The position numbers and the translations under genes are program-made. This document shows positions 45,975 through 58,107 of a stretch of 64,000 nucleotides of DNA, in pieces (the first letter of the stretch is position 1; the number at the start of each line of letters is the position of its first letter). The notes under the pieces are model-generated. The model searched no databases and was not told the DNA's origin. It was given only the letters and a program-made list of their open reading frames with translations. This DNA comes from Heterostelium album PN500. Taxonomy: Eukaryota > Evosea > Eumycetozoa > Acytosteliales > Acytosteliaceae. The stretch covers positions 62,001 to 126,000 of the forward strand of contig NW_008805068.1 in NCBI RefSeq assembly GCF_000004825.1, written 5' to 3'.

Positions 45975-47370
45975 TTATTCACAAATTAATTTACGGAGTT
46001 TGTAATCTTTAGTTTAAGCTAAACTGATAGTTATTTGAATACAAAATATTTGTATTGTTTTGGAAATATAATTGTTGTTATTTTAGACAAGTCAACTTAT
46101 GAAGTCTCTGATTGTCTATTGTTTGGCAGGCTTTTGTGCAATAGATGGCAATGTTACAATATGAACTTTGGATTGGTTTCCATTCAATCTGTTGGAGACA
46201 AGAATAGGAAAATTCCTTGAATTGAGTTGAGTTGAGAATTTATCAATGCTTGTTGTTGTTTTTGTACTGCCTGACTTTTTGCCAACAAACATATCATTGA
46301 ATTCCATAGGGTAAAACCAAGTATAAAATTTTCATTATCAATATTAAAGCAATCAATTCTGCCAGTGAATTCACCCAAGGATTCCAATACTACAACTTGA
46401 GGTCTGTTGTTCTTGTAAGGAAGGAAGCATGGAACTATATCCTTCTCTGATTCCTTTCCCATATAATAGTATTTGGTTGCTTGAACCTGATTATCCTGGC
46501 ATAACATTAAGTTCGATAGTTCATAGTATGAATTTGGTCTCAGAGGATCGTCCTTCTCATAGATTTGTTGGAAGGCTAAGAGATCTAAAGTATAGTCAAT
46601 CAGTACACAAGGTACATAATGACCACTTTGAGGAGTTTGTTTATACTTTTCCATCTTGTAAAAAAGTATAAAAAATTAAAAAATAATATTTAATATTTAC
46701 TTTTACCATTAATTCTCTTGCTTTTGAAATACATACGATTGCATCATTCCATTTTCTAGATTTGGCAAACGCAACACTTGCTATCTTCCATAACCTGAAT
46801 TTCAAAAAAAGTTAGATTAGTAATATTAAGATGTTATCTAATTCAATACATACAAATGAGAATATGGAAATTCCTTTAAAGTTTGATCAGTGTAAGATAA
46901 CATGAATCGACAATGTATTTCAAATAGATAAAACAATATCTTAAATCCAAATCCATTGGATTGTCCTTGAGATATCGATTGATAATCGGTCGGAATATAT
47001 CTCTGAGTCGTTCGTTGTCAACAACCATTTCATCGATTTGATAACACTTTGAAATATTTGAAATGATATCTTTATCTTGAGCATTACCAGACTCTATCAT
47101 TGTGACAGTGGAGATATAAGATTCCTTGTTTACAATCTATTTAAACACCAAAACCATTGAGATAGCATTTTGCCAATTGGTTTGTTGCATTTTCAAGATT
47201 ATAAGCTCGTCTGAAACACTCGAAGGCCTTCTTTAGATCACGATGACCAGTCATTGATGGAGAGCTCCAATGAAATAAAGCGCTTCCATCGTTTGGAAAC
47301 ATTTCGAAATACTTTTAATTGGATCTCTTGCAACTCCGATTCCTTAGAAATGCTGAAAACCTTTGATGCC
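45975..47370 (-). pseudogene. decayed Sel1/MYND paralog, copy B
   Basis: Order and orientation match the intact paralogs, but only pieces survive. 46876-47100 matches the end of exon 1 (GNAQDKDIISNISKCYQI, RYLKDNPMDLDLRYCFIYL). 46705-46795 matches the short second exon. 46184-46654 matches the first part of the MYND exon (LAFQQIYEKDDPLRPNSYYE, KYYYMGKESEKD). 45975-46180 is a garbled MYND end. 47110-47370 is a shredded Sel1 region. The constant N-terminal region is gone. Large internal deletions and several frame breaks show it is not functional. About 260 bp of A+T-rich spacer follow before copy C. Confidence 0.8.
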
Positions 47371-47628
47371 AAATAAATAAAGCAAGTTATCAGTAACAAA
47401 CACAACAATCAATTTAAAGGTACCGATTGGAGATACCACTTAAGCAACAAAAAATGATAATGGCCTAAGATAATAAAACAAGCTCAAAAAGCATAAAAAC
47501 AAAGTTCAATAACAACTATTATCTTTTGTTTTGTTTCGACCATGGTATTAAAAACAAAAAAAAAAAACCATTGCTCATTTATGAATCAATATTTTGGTTT
47601 TTATGACACTGAATAAGGTAAGGTGGTT

Positions 47629-50600
47629 TTATTTACAAATTGATTTATGATGTAATCCGTTGTCAAGTGCTTGACATTGTTTTGAACAATAGCTGGCAAC
47701 GTTACATTTTGAACATTTGATTGGTTTTGATTGCAATGGTTCGAGACAACTATAACAAAGTTGATTTGGTTTAGAAGTGTTGTTGGTGAATATCTCTGAT
47801 AGTTGATCGACTCTGATCATTGAAATTCTATCGATACCAATTGAACCAATTCGATGATATGGATTGACAATGAATATTTTCTGACCAACAAAGAATAATC
47901 GATCGGCTGTTGCTTGGTTATTGATAGTTTCATCATAGATCGCAACATTGATAACAGAGCCATTTAAATCTACTATCAAGAAATGTGTTGCTTTATTATT
48001 GAGTAACGGTCGTTCGATGATGGCACCTTTAATGTAACTACCTCTGTAAACCCAATCACCATTGTTCTTGAAATCTATGATCTTAATCTCTTCATAGTGA
48101 AAAGTGGATTTTTTTGGTAGCTCTTTGATTGTAATGGATTGATTTGAAATGGATTTACTATTATTATTATTAGTTTTGTTGTTGGAAAAGTAGTTGGCGA
48201 AATAACCTCTGAGATGCAATAATAATCTAAGTCTTTGCTCGTTATCCACGTTTATTATATCAGGAGTTGCTAATATCTTGTTTTCCAACTCATTCTTATC
48301 ACTATTGGTCGAAACAGCCATCTTCTCGTTATTATTCTTAACATTTGTTGAAGCATCTATCTTCTTCTTGTTCTTGTTACTGGTGGTTGGAGCAGTAATC
48401 TTATTATTATTATTATTATTATTCTTTCTACTGGTCGATGAGATTACTTTGGAGATTTTGGCATAATCTTGTTCACTCATGGCTTCAAACATTGCTAGTT
48501 GAGGTTTGTCGTTTTTGTATGGAAGGAAGCATGGAAGTTGATCTTTCTCTGATTCCTTTCCCATACGATAGTATTTATACGCCTTATCCATAATATCATT
48601 CCTGAATATCATATAACTCGATAGTTCATAATATGATCTTGGTCTCAGAGGATCGTCCTTCTCGCAAATTCGTTGAAATTCCAACATATCAGCAAGATCG
48701 TCCATATTCTTGAGAGGTGTACCAAATTCAATGGTTTCTCTATGTTTCTCCATCTTGTAAAAAGCACTGTAATAAAGCATAGATGGTTCAATCGCTATCT
48801 TTTGCTTTAGAGAATAAAATAAATATTAATAAATAATCAAACAAAAATAATAAAGATATTTCAATTACTTTAGCCATTAATTCTCTTGCTTTCAAATTAC
48901 ATCCGATTGCATCATTCAATTTTCCAGTTTTACCAAAGACAATACTTGCTAAATTCCAGATTCTGTGTTTTTGTAGAAATAAGAAATGTTAATATAATAT
49001 TGATTCGAATATATATCTAATACAATACATACAAATGAGAATTTGGGAAATCCTTTAAAGTTTGTTCGGTATAACTTAACATGTATTTATAATCGACAAT
49101 GTATTTCAAATAGATAAAACAATATCTTGAATCCAAATCCATTGGATTGTCCTTGAGATATCGATTGAGAATCGGTAGGAATATCTCTCTTAGTAGCTCG
49201 CTGTCAACAACCATTTCATCGATTTGGTAGCACTTTGAAATGTTTGAAATGATATCTTTATCTTGAGCATTGCCAGACTTTATCATTGTGACAGTCTCTT
49301 CGAATAGTTGTCTTCCTTTCCACAACTTGGCTGCCACCTTTGATCGATTGACATAACCACCCAATCGATCGACAACTGCCATCTTTGTTTCATTTGATTG
49401 TTGTGTTGGATTGTTTGATTTCGCATCGATGATCTTTTTGAATTGCGGAGCAATATTCATCATTCCTCTGACAGATTGGATATTTCCTTTTAGATCCTTG
49501 GTATCTTTGATGCCATTATCCATCGCTCTTTTCAACCACATTTCAGCGGCATCTACATCACTCTCAACACCAATACCTTTCATGTAGAGTCTGGCTAAAT
49601 TATACATAGACTGATAATTGGGATTGGGTTTGAGATTGGCTGCTTTTAGGAACATTTCAAATGCTTTCTCTGGTTCGATTTTACCATCTTCGCTTTCTTC
49701 GAGATAGACTTCACCGAGGGTGTTCATCGCAGATTTATTGCCATTGCTGATCGACTGTTGGAGATAGGGGATTGCTTGTTTACGATTCATTTCCACACCA
49801 TGTCCATTGAGATAGCAGTTTGCCAATTGGTTTGTTGCTTCTTTCGAACCAAGATCATAGGCGCGTTTGAAACACTCGAGTGCCTTCTTTAAATCACGGT
49901 AAGCAGTTCGATATTGATAGATATATCCACAGTGCAATACAGAGTCGCCATCATTTGGAAACATTTCGAAATATTCCAATGATTTGATTGGATCCCTTTC
50001 AACACCGATACCAAAGTAATACTTTACGGCCTGTTGTAAATTCGGATCTTTGACACGCATCAACAGTGTTTGTTTGGTCTGTTCGGTAACTTCTGGGTAA
50101 GTATCCAATCCAAAAAGAATATCGTAATGAATCATTTCATATCGATCTTTTGCCAATTTGAACTCTGGACTCATCGATAGGCACATCTCTATTGTCTTTC
50201 TAGCTTCTTCAAGCTTTTCATCGTTGTGAAGAATGACTGCGGTCATGAAAATAGTGCATTTCCAATTTGGTTTGATTGATTTCATTCGACTGAGATTCAA
50301 CAAAATATCATCACGTGCTGATTTACTGTTTGTTTTTAATCGTTGCATCTCTTGTGAATATCCAGCATAGAAATAGAATTTGGCGAGAGTATCAACTGAT
50401 AATCCATAGATATTGGTACCTTCGTTTGCCAACTTGATTGCTTCTAAATAATTGTGACTTTTAATTTGTTCTTTGATGTTCTTCTTCAATATCGATGATT
50501 TCTTTTCAGAATGTTTATTCTGTTCGATGTTGAGTGAGAGAAGTGATTGAATCTCTTGTTTGTTGGAACCGACACTCAATAATAGTTTGGTGAGATCATC

Positions 50601-51167
50601 GAAATCATCATTCAATTCAGTGGAATCGAATACAGCACCACTTGAAGTGTAATGATTGAATAGATCTGTGATACCACTGATAAATTGAATGTCTGAAGAT
50701 ATCAGTTTCTGACCACCTAGTTTCTGACAGATCGGTTGAAGAAGGAATGAAAACACTGGAATCTCCCATGTTGATCTGTCACCACTGAGCAATGCACTCT
50801 GATATACCTTTGGTAGATCATTGAGATTGATTGGAATCAATGACTTTAACTTTACAATGGAATCTGGTGTATCACACCAAACATTACCACCAGACAACAC
50901 AAAATAATAACGACCAAACATTGATGACATATAATTCCTTGAAACTGACAAACCAGCTATAATAACTGATTTAGATACATTTTTTGATTCTGTTACTATT
51001 TGTTCATTCTTTGTTTTATCTTTTAAATTTTCATTTTGATTACTATTACTATTATTATTATTATTATTATTGTTTACTTTTATATTTTGATTATTATTAT
51101 TATTATTAGTACTACTACTATTATTTACACTACTGACTGTTTTTTTATTTTTATTTTTTTTATTCAT
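47629..51167 (-). CDS. Sel1-repeat/MYND zinc-finger protein, array copy C (1134 aa)
   Basis: Exons 51167-49033, 48962-48869 and 48804-47629 join in phase. The start at 51167 (MNKKNKN) was chosen because it is shared with copy A; the frame stays open 16 codons further up. Layout is as in copy A: Asn-rich start, constant region, Sel1 repeats (YRDLKKALECFKRAYDLG, EATNQLANCYLNGHGVEM, AMNTLGEVYLEE), short linker exon, and a last exon with an extra Asn/Lys-rich insert and a MYND finger (CYSC, KCSKCNVASYCSKQCQ, HKSIC). The constant region is almost base-for-base that of copy A, while the Sel1 part is strongly diverged. Function is unknown; protein-protein scaffolding is inferred. Confidence 0.85.
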
Positions 51168-51475
51168 AACTCTATTTTTATCTATATCTCTAAGAAATTG
51201 AATTATATGTTGCAATTAAACTTAAGAGAAGAGATTGTTTGTCTATAACCCCAAGATATACTTTTTATTTTTTTAATTAAAAAAAAAAATTAAATTCATT
51301 GAACCCACAATGAACTTCAATATATAATATTTTATTAAAATCTCGAAACAAAAAAAAAAATTTCCACACCACTAATTCTTTGGAATATCGTTCATTATTG
51401 GTAGGTGAAAAAAAATAAAAATAAAAAGAAAATTTCACCTAGCAATAATAATAATTTATAATTAAATTATATAGA

Positions 51476-53186
51476 ATGAGCTTTCCATCGAGAAATCAAT
51501 CAAGAAAGAGATCATATCAAGAGTCAAATGAAATATTTGTTTTAGAAGAGCAATCAAAAGATAAAGATAGAAAACCTATCATCATTGAAGATATTGATTT
51601 CGATGATTTAAATTCATTGATAAACTTTAATAGAGTTTATCATCTTTATTATCAATGTTTGGAGAATAGAGATGATAAAACGAGATCACAATGTGTTAGG
51701 TTCTTTGTTGATTATCACAAATGGAAGTTTTTACATTATTTCGATGTTGAAGGTTATACCAAGTTCATCGTAGATGTATTCTTTGATCCTTCATTAGATG
51801 TCATAATCTATGTATTCAACAACATGTTATCATTTAAATCTGCTACTAAATCATTAATCAAAGATATTTCCAATCGAATAACCAATGATATAAGAGTAAC
51901 TATTAATCAATATTTTATTATATTGTAATCAAATAATTATTGCATCTGATCATTGTATTTATACTAATTCTATTTTATTATTTATTAAATACTTAAAGCA
52001 ACTCGAAATAGATAATAATCAATTAAAGAAGAGATTTGATATCTATACAGAGTGTTGTCTGTTCAGAATAAAGAAAATCAAAAGTAAAGATCATAACAAA
52101 TTGGGTATGGTAAACAACAACAACAATATTGAGAATATTGTTAACACCAGAGAAAAAGAAATAGGTAATGGTGATAGTAGTAATAGTATGACTAAAGAAA
52201 AAGTCTCAAATAGAATTATATCGGATTTATTGGTGGATAGAATCATTTCATTTTCATTGAGAGAAGATCAAGTTCAATATGGAGAGAAAAGATATCAAAT
52301 CGAAAAAGAAGAGTTGAACAACAAGTTTATTTTGAATTTTGCATTGGTATCGAAACAATTCTTTAGAGTTGCATCAAAGAAGATGAACGATAACTATCAC
52401 AATATGTTTGGATATGTCAATGTTGATAATGAATATTCATTAATCAAATCACCTCCATTGTTCTTTGATTACGAATCGATCAAGTTCATCAGATACGATG
52501 ATAGTGCCGAACAAATCACTCAATTCTTTTCAAGAGTTGAATTGTTCCATATTAAATCAGATGAATACGATGTTAAAATCAATGGTGCCTTCTCAAGAGA
52601 ATACATTAATGTTTCAAATGATAATTCCTATGAAGATTTCTATAGTGATGTGATTACATGTGATGGTTACTTGACATACCTACCACCAATGCCAAATCTA
52701 AAGAATATCTTTGTGCATGAATACTTTGGATACCAAAGTAACTACAGTTCATTTCTAATATCGATCTTTGAGAACACACCGAATGTAGATGGACATGGTA
52801 TCGAATCATTCTATATCAATATCAAAAAAGATTGGAACTCAACTCCAGATGATAATAACTTGGATTTCTTGCAACCACTGTTATCATTACACTCAAAGAC
52901 ATTGAAATCAGTCACACTTGAATATTATCATATCTATCGAGAGGGTGGACGTAATCTTCTTTCTAGTTTGAAAAAGATGCTTCCAACAATCAAACAATAT
53001 AATTACTCTTTCATTATCTACGGAAACTTTAAAAAGTTGAGATACGCATGTCGCGATAATGAAGATCTACAGGTATATCAATATTTACTCAATCAAAAAG
53101 TTATTTTCAACAAATTTAATAGTTATGATGTATATGATAAAAATGACATTGTTTCATATTCAGAGTCACTTTCATCATCGTTATGA
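51476..53186 (+). CDS. F-box-like dictyostelid family protein, copy D (535 aa)
   Basis: Exons 51476-51895 and 51999-53186 join in phase 0 (ATAAGA|gtaact and cttaaag|CAACTC). The first exon starts with a basic NQSRKRSYQESNE motif, followed by the conserved LINFNRVYHLYYQCLE and YTKFIVDVFFDPSLDV. The second has an F-box-like stretch (LLVDRIISFSLRE ... NFALVSKQFFRVASKK), then a repeated beta/helix region resembling leucine-rich repeats (LPPMPNLKNIFVHEYFGY, SFLISIFENTPNVDGHGIES, LDFLQPLLSLHSKTLKSVTL). Two relatives lie on the opposite strand at 60093-63396. A substrate-recognition role in an SCF-type complex is inferred only from the F-box-like motif. Confidence 0.75.
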
Positions 53187-53210
53187 TGATTATTCGACCA
53201 ATAAAAATTA

Positions 53211-53710
53211 TAATTCATCTGTAATAAGTTTATAGTTTTCAATTATTGTTATAATGGCTACGATGGATATAATAGAAGGGTACTGCGAAACGATCAATGT
53301 TGGTGTGTAAAGTGGTTGGTAGAGAACAGATATCTTGGTTTGATCATCGATCTTCTAAAGCGAAACAAACTACTTTGTTTTGCTCGGGTGATAATATATT
53401 GGGTGTCTTTGAACTGGTTACCAATCTCGAGCAGTTCAACTTCCTTACATCGACTGGGCCTCTTGGTAACTGGTAATCGAAGTCGGCTGTTAAATGCACT
53501 GGCGGTGTGTCCACACGATTTGCTGTTGGCGGTCGGTCATCAGTTCGACGGTTTTGCAAGGCGATCGATAACGCTACCAAACACTGTTGTCTTGAGAGTA
53601 TCCGGTATCTGGCGGACAGAGGTCTGATGTGTACAGCCGCAGCACTGGCGGATTCCGCTGAGAAATGATATTTGGCAGTTGTTAAGCTCTTGGTGGAGAG
53701 TAAGCCTTAA
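53211..53710 (+). pseudogene. relic of the ankyrin-family gene, copy E
   Basis: About 500 bp match, on the opposite strand, the 5' part of the intact ankyrin gene (its bases about 59697-59214). Fragments of its protein such as VKWLVENRYLGLIID are still readable. The reading frame is broken in several places, the first 95 bp or so and everything after the early ankyrin repeats are missing. It directly follows the F-box-like gene, as the intact ankyrin gene follows its F-box-like neighbour on the other strand. Confidence 0.85.
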
Positions 53711-53870
53711 AAGAATGGTCAAAAAACTAAAAAATATATTATTCCAATTTAATTATTTGTTATTAAATATATACTTCAAGTGCAAGAAATAAAAATAAAT
53801 TATTAATTTTTTTATCAAACATTTTTTTCTTAGTAATTTGAAATTAAATTGAGACTGTTAATGTATTTAA

Positions 53871-56800
53871 TTAAAAACAAATTGATTTATGTTGTAATGC
53901 ATTGTCAAGTGTTTGACATTCTTGCGAACAATAGATGGCAAAGTTACATTTTGAACATTTGATTGGTTTAGATTCAATCTTTTTGAGACAAACATTACAG
54001 TATTCATTTGGTTTAGAAATGTTGTTGGTGTATAACTCTGATAGTTGATCGACTCTGATCATTGAAACTCTATCGATACCAATTGTACCAATTCGATGAT
54101 ATGGATTGACAATGAATATGTTCTGACCAACAAAAAATAATCGATCGACAGTTGCTTGGTTATTGATGGTATCATCATAGATACCAACATTGATAACAGA
54201 GCCATGGAAATCGACCATCAAGAAATGTGTTGCCTTGTTATTTCTGAATGGTCGTTCAATGATGATTCCTCTAATGAAACTACCTCTAAATACACATTCA
54301 CTCTTGATCTTAAATTCTCGGGTTGTAATCTCTCTGTATTTACTAATCAAGTTATTTTGAACTTGTTTGATCGTAATCGATTGATTTACATTGTTATTGT
54401 TGTTGTTTTTGTCTGATGAATAATTGGCGAAACAAACTCTGAGATGCGTTGTCAATCTAATTCTCTGATCATTATCAAAGATAATGGAATCAGTTTTCTT
54501 GTCCAATTCATTGTTATTATTGTCATTCTTATCGGAGTTGACGAGTGGAATGGAGTTGGAAAGTTTGGTAGATTCTGGATCTTCGTAAGCGTCGAACATC
54601 GATAGTTCCGGTTTGTTATCGTTGTAAGGAAGGAAACATGGAAGTTGATCTTTCTCTGATTCCTTTCCCATTCGATAGTATTTATATGCTTGATCCATAT
54701 CATTTCTGAATAGCATATAACTCGATAGTTCATAATATGATCTTGGTCTGAGAATATCATCCTTCTCACAAATTCGTTGGAATTCAAAGATATCTGTCAA
54801 TTCATCCATATTCTTGAGAGGTGTACCATATGGAATCGTTTCTCTTTGCTTTTCAATCTTGTAAAAACCAACGTAAAAATGCATAGATGGTTGAATCTCT
54901 ATCTTTTCCTATTTGAGTTAATGAATAAATAAAATTAATTAGGTAATCAATATTTATATCTATAAAAAAGATCTTTACATTTGCCATTAATTCTCTTGCT
55001 TTCAAATTACATCCAATTGCATCATTCCATTTTCCACCTTTTCCAAAAATAAAACTTGCTAAATTCCAAATTCTGTGTGATTCAAAATAGAAAAATGTTA
55101 ATTTAAGAAAACAATAATGTTATTTCTTCGGTGTTTTATATACATACAAATGAGAATTTGGGAAATCTTTTAAAGTTTGTTGAGTATAACTTAAAATTAA
55201 TTTGAAATCGTTCATGTATTTCAGATAGATAAGGCAATATCTTGCGTCCAAATCCATTGGATTGTCCTTTAGATATTGGTTGAGAGTCGGTAGGAATATC
55301 TCTCTTAGTACATCATCATCAACCATGATTTCATGCATTTGATAACTCTTTGAAATCTTTGATATGATATCTTTTGGTTTCGATTTGCCAGCCATTATCA
55401 TTGCCGCCGCTTCTCTATATAGCTTCCTTCCATTGAGCATCATTGCCGCCACCTTTGACTTACTGACGTAGCTCTCCATTTGATCGATACTAACCAACTT
55501 TGTCTCCCTCGGTACTTCTTTGCTGGTATCGTTACTCATGTTCTGAAAGATGTTTCTGAATTGCGGTGGAAGATTGGTCGATGCTCGCGCAGCCTGTATC
55601 TTTCCCTTTAGATTCTTGCTGTCGTCGACGCCATATTGCATTGCACGTTTCAACCACATATTGGCGGCATCCAAATCCTTGTCGATACCGAATCCATTCA
55701 GGTAGAGACCTGCCAAATTATACATTGCCAGTGGATTTGGCTCGGGTCTAAGTGAAGCGGCACGCAGGAAGAGTTGCGCTGATTTCTTTGGTTGTGGTGG
55801 ACCGGCTTCGTTATCCAGGTAGACTCACCGAGGACGTTCATCGACTCGGAATGACCGAGACGAACTGCCTGCTCAAGATAGACGATCGCTTGTTTATGAT
55901 CCAGTGGCACACCATATCCATAAAGATAGCAAGTCGATATATAGACTGGTCCCTCTGCATGGCCAAGATCGTTGGCACGTTTGAAACACTCGAATGCCTT
56001 CTTGAAATCACGGTAGGCAGTTCGGAATTGATAGATCATTCCACAGTACATCACCATATCACCGCTGTTTGGAAACTTTTGGAAATACTCCAATGCTTTG
56101 ATGTAATCTTTCTTTGTATTCACTCCATAGTAATAGGTGAATCCTTTTACTAGATTCGGATCTTTGTTTCTCATCATCATAGCGAATTGAATAGGATCCG
56201 TTACATCATCTTCGTCTGAATATGTATGTCCAAAATCGACATCGAACTTAATCATTTCGTATTGACTTCTTGCTCGCCTGTACTGTGGACTCATCGATAA
56301 ACACATCTCTATCGACTTTCTGGCTTCTTCAAGCTTTTCATCGTTGTGAAGAATGACTGCGGTCAGGAATAGTGTACATTTCCAATTTGGTTTGATTGAT
56401 TTCATTCGACTGAGATTCAACAAAACATCATCACGTGGTGCATTGCTTTGTGTCTTGAAACGTTGCATCTCTTGTGAATATCCAGCATAGAAATAGAATT
56501 TGGCAAGAGTATCAACTGATAATCCATAGATATTGGTACCTTCGTTTGCCAGCTTGATTGCTTCTAAATAATTGTGATTATTCATTTGTTCTTTGATGTT
56601 CTTCTTCAATATCGATGATTTCTTTTCAGAATGTTTATTCTGTTCCACGTTAAGTGAAAGTAAAGACTGAATCTCTTGTTTGTTGGAACCGACACTCAAT
56701 AATAGTTTGGTGAGATCATCGAAATCATCATTCAATTCAGTGGAATCGAATACAGCACCACTTGAAGTGTAATGATTGAATAGATCTGTGATACCACTGA

Positions 56801-57062
56801 TAAATTGAATGTCGGAAGCGATCAATTTCTGTGATTGAGCTTGACCACCTAGTTTCTGACAGATCGGTTGAAGAAGGAATGAAAACACTGGAATCTCCCA
56901 TGTTGATCTGTCACCACTGAGCAATGCACTCTGATATACCTTTGATAGATCATTGAGATTGATTGGAATCAATGACTTTAACTTTACAATGGAATCTGGT
57001 GTATCACACCAAACATTACCACCAGATAACACAAAGTAATGATGACCAAACATCGATGACAT
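53871..57062 (-). pseudogene. Sel1/MYND paralog, copy F, damaged by small indels
   Basis: Exon positions match the other copies: exon 1 57062-55148, exon 2 55072-54979, exon 3 54908-53871. All domains are present: constant region, Sel1 repeats (YRDFKKAFECFKRANDLGHA, MYNLAGLYLNGFGIDKD) and MYND finger (CNVCLKKIESKPIKCSKC). Two small changes break it. One base is missing near 55826 (GAGGTCTAC in copies A/C reads GAGTCTAC). The ancestral start near 57230 has one extra A, so the Asn/Lys-rich start is out of frame and the first usable ATG is at 57062. The rest is well preserved, so the damage is recent or the first could be an assembly error. Confidence 0.7.
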
Positions 57063-57417
57063 ATAGCTTCTTGAAACTGATAAACCAGCTATAATAACTG
57101 ATTTAGATACATCTGTTACTTTTTGTTCTATTACTATATTCTTGGTTTGATCTTTTACATTTGTATTTTTACTTTTACTATTAGTACTACTCTTTTCATT
57201 TTGATTACTTTTATTTTTTTTATTTTTTTTATTTCATTTTGAATCTAGAGATAGATAATATCTCTATTAAATAAACATAACTAAGTGTGTGCTGATTAAT
57301 GAAAATAAATTTATTTAAATAAAAGTGACACACATTTTCATTCAGAACCACAGCAATGAAAGTGTGTGACAAAACTGAAAAAAATGTTTTCTAGTTTAAA
57401 AAATGTAGTTCATAAAA
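57063..57417. other. spacer with decayed start of copy F and a hairpin
   Basis: 57063-57235 still reads as the Lys/Asn-rich N-terminus of the Sel1/MYND family on the minus strand. The rest is A+T-rich spacer before the transposon relic. Confidence 0.5.
57329..57368. repeat. 14-bp stem hairpin next to transposon relic
   Basis: Arms 57329-57342 (CACACATTTTCATT) and 57355-57368 (AATGAAAGTGTGTG) pair over 14 positions with one G/T wobble and a 12-nt loop. It lies 50 bp before the piggyBac relic and may belong to its 5' end or to a terminator. Confidence 0.55.
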
Positions 57418-58105
57418 ATGATAATTATCTTAACATCTATGTTGGTTAATGGAGTCGATGAAGATCCAACGTTCAATTGGAAAGAGGAAGATCAGAGTGT
57501 TGAAGCGAAACCTTTCGAACAAGATGGTGGTACCAATGATAATATCGATAGGAGATATACACCTGTTCAACTTTGGAGATTGTTCTTCGATGACCAACTG
57601 TTTGATCCTAGAGCAAACCAACTTGTACATTCGCTACAAAAGCATGTGCCGTAAATTTTTCGGTGGTCTTATCACCAAAACAATACTAAAAGTATTTTTC
57701 TGTTCTGTGATGTCATCGGCTTTCTTCAACCTCTCATGGATCAACTCCTATTGGAAAACGGAATTCTACTATATACAAGCAGTTAACTCCAAGATTAGTA
57801 AGGATCAATTCAAATTCTTGCTCGCCAATATGCATTTTTCCACCCCGACGGCAGTGCCACCAGTATCGACAGGACCATGTAGAAAAAAGGTAGCGGTCAC
57901 CACAAACAACAACTACCCAGCCAAGAGCCTCTGTTCAAGATCCGCCACTAGTAGTAGACATCCTTAAGAATAATTCAAGAATGCCTACCAATTCCAAATT
58001 AAGGAATTGGCAATCGATGAATCCAATATACCTACCAAGCAAAGAGTTCAGAATCATTTGGGTCTGCTTCAATGTAACAAAAGTAAACCAGATCAATAGA
58101 GGAAA
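57418..58105 (+). mobile_element. broken piggyBac-type DNA transposon (transposase fragment)
   Basis: Three frames each carry part of a piggyBac-like transposase: TPVQLWRLFFDDQLFD, then LILEQTNLYIRYKS and SFFNLSW-like AFFNLSWINSYWKTEFY with ISKDQFKFLLANMHFS, then KELAIDESNIPTKQRVQ. The last piece holds the first catalytic Asp of the DDE domain (codon 58016-58018). At least two frameshifts separate them, and the remaining DDE domain is absent because an ankyrin gene follows at once. Clear terminal repeats or TTAA duplications could not be fixed. It is a dead fragment, not a domesticated gene. Confidence 0.7.
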
Positions 58106-58107
58106 AT

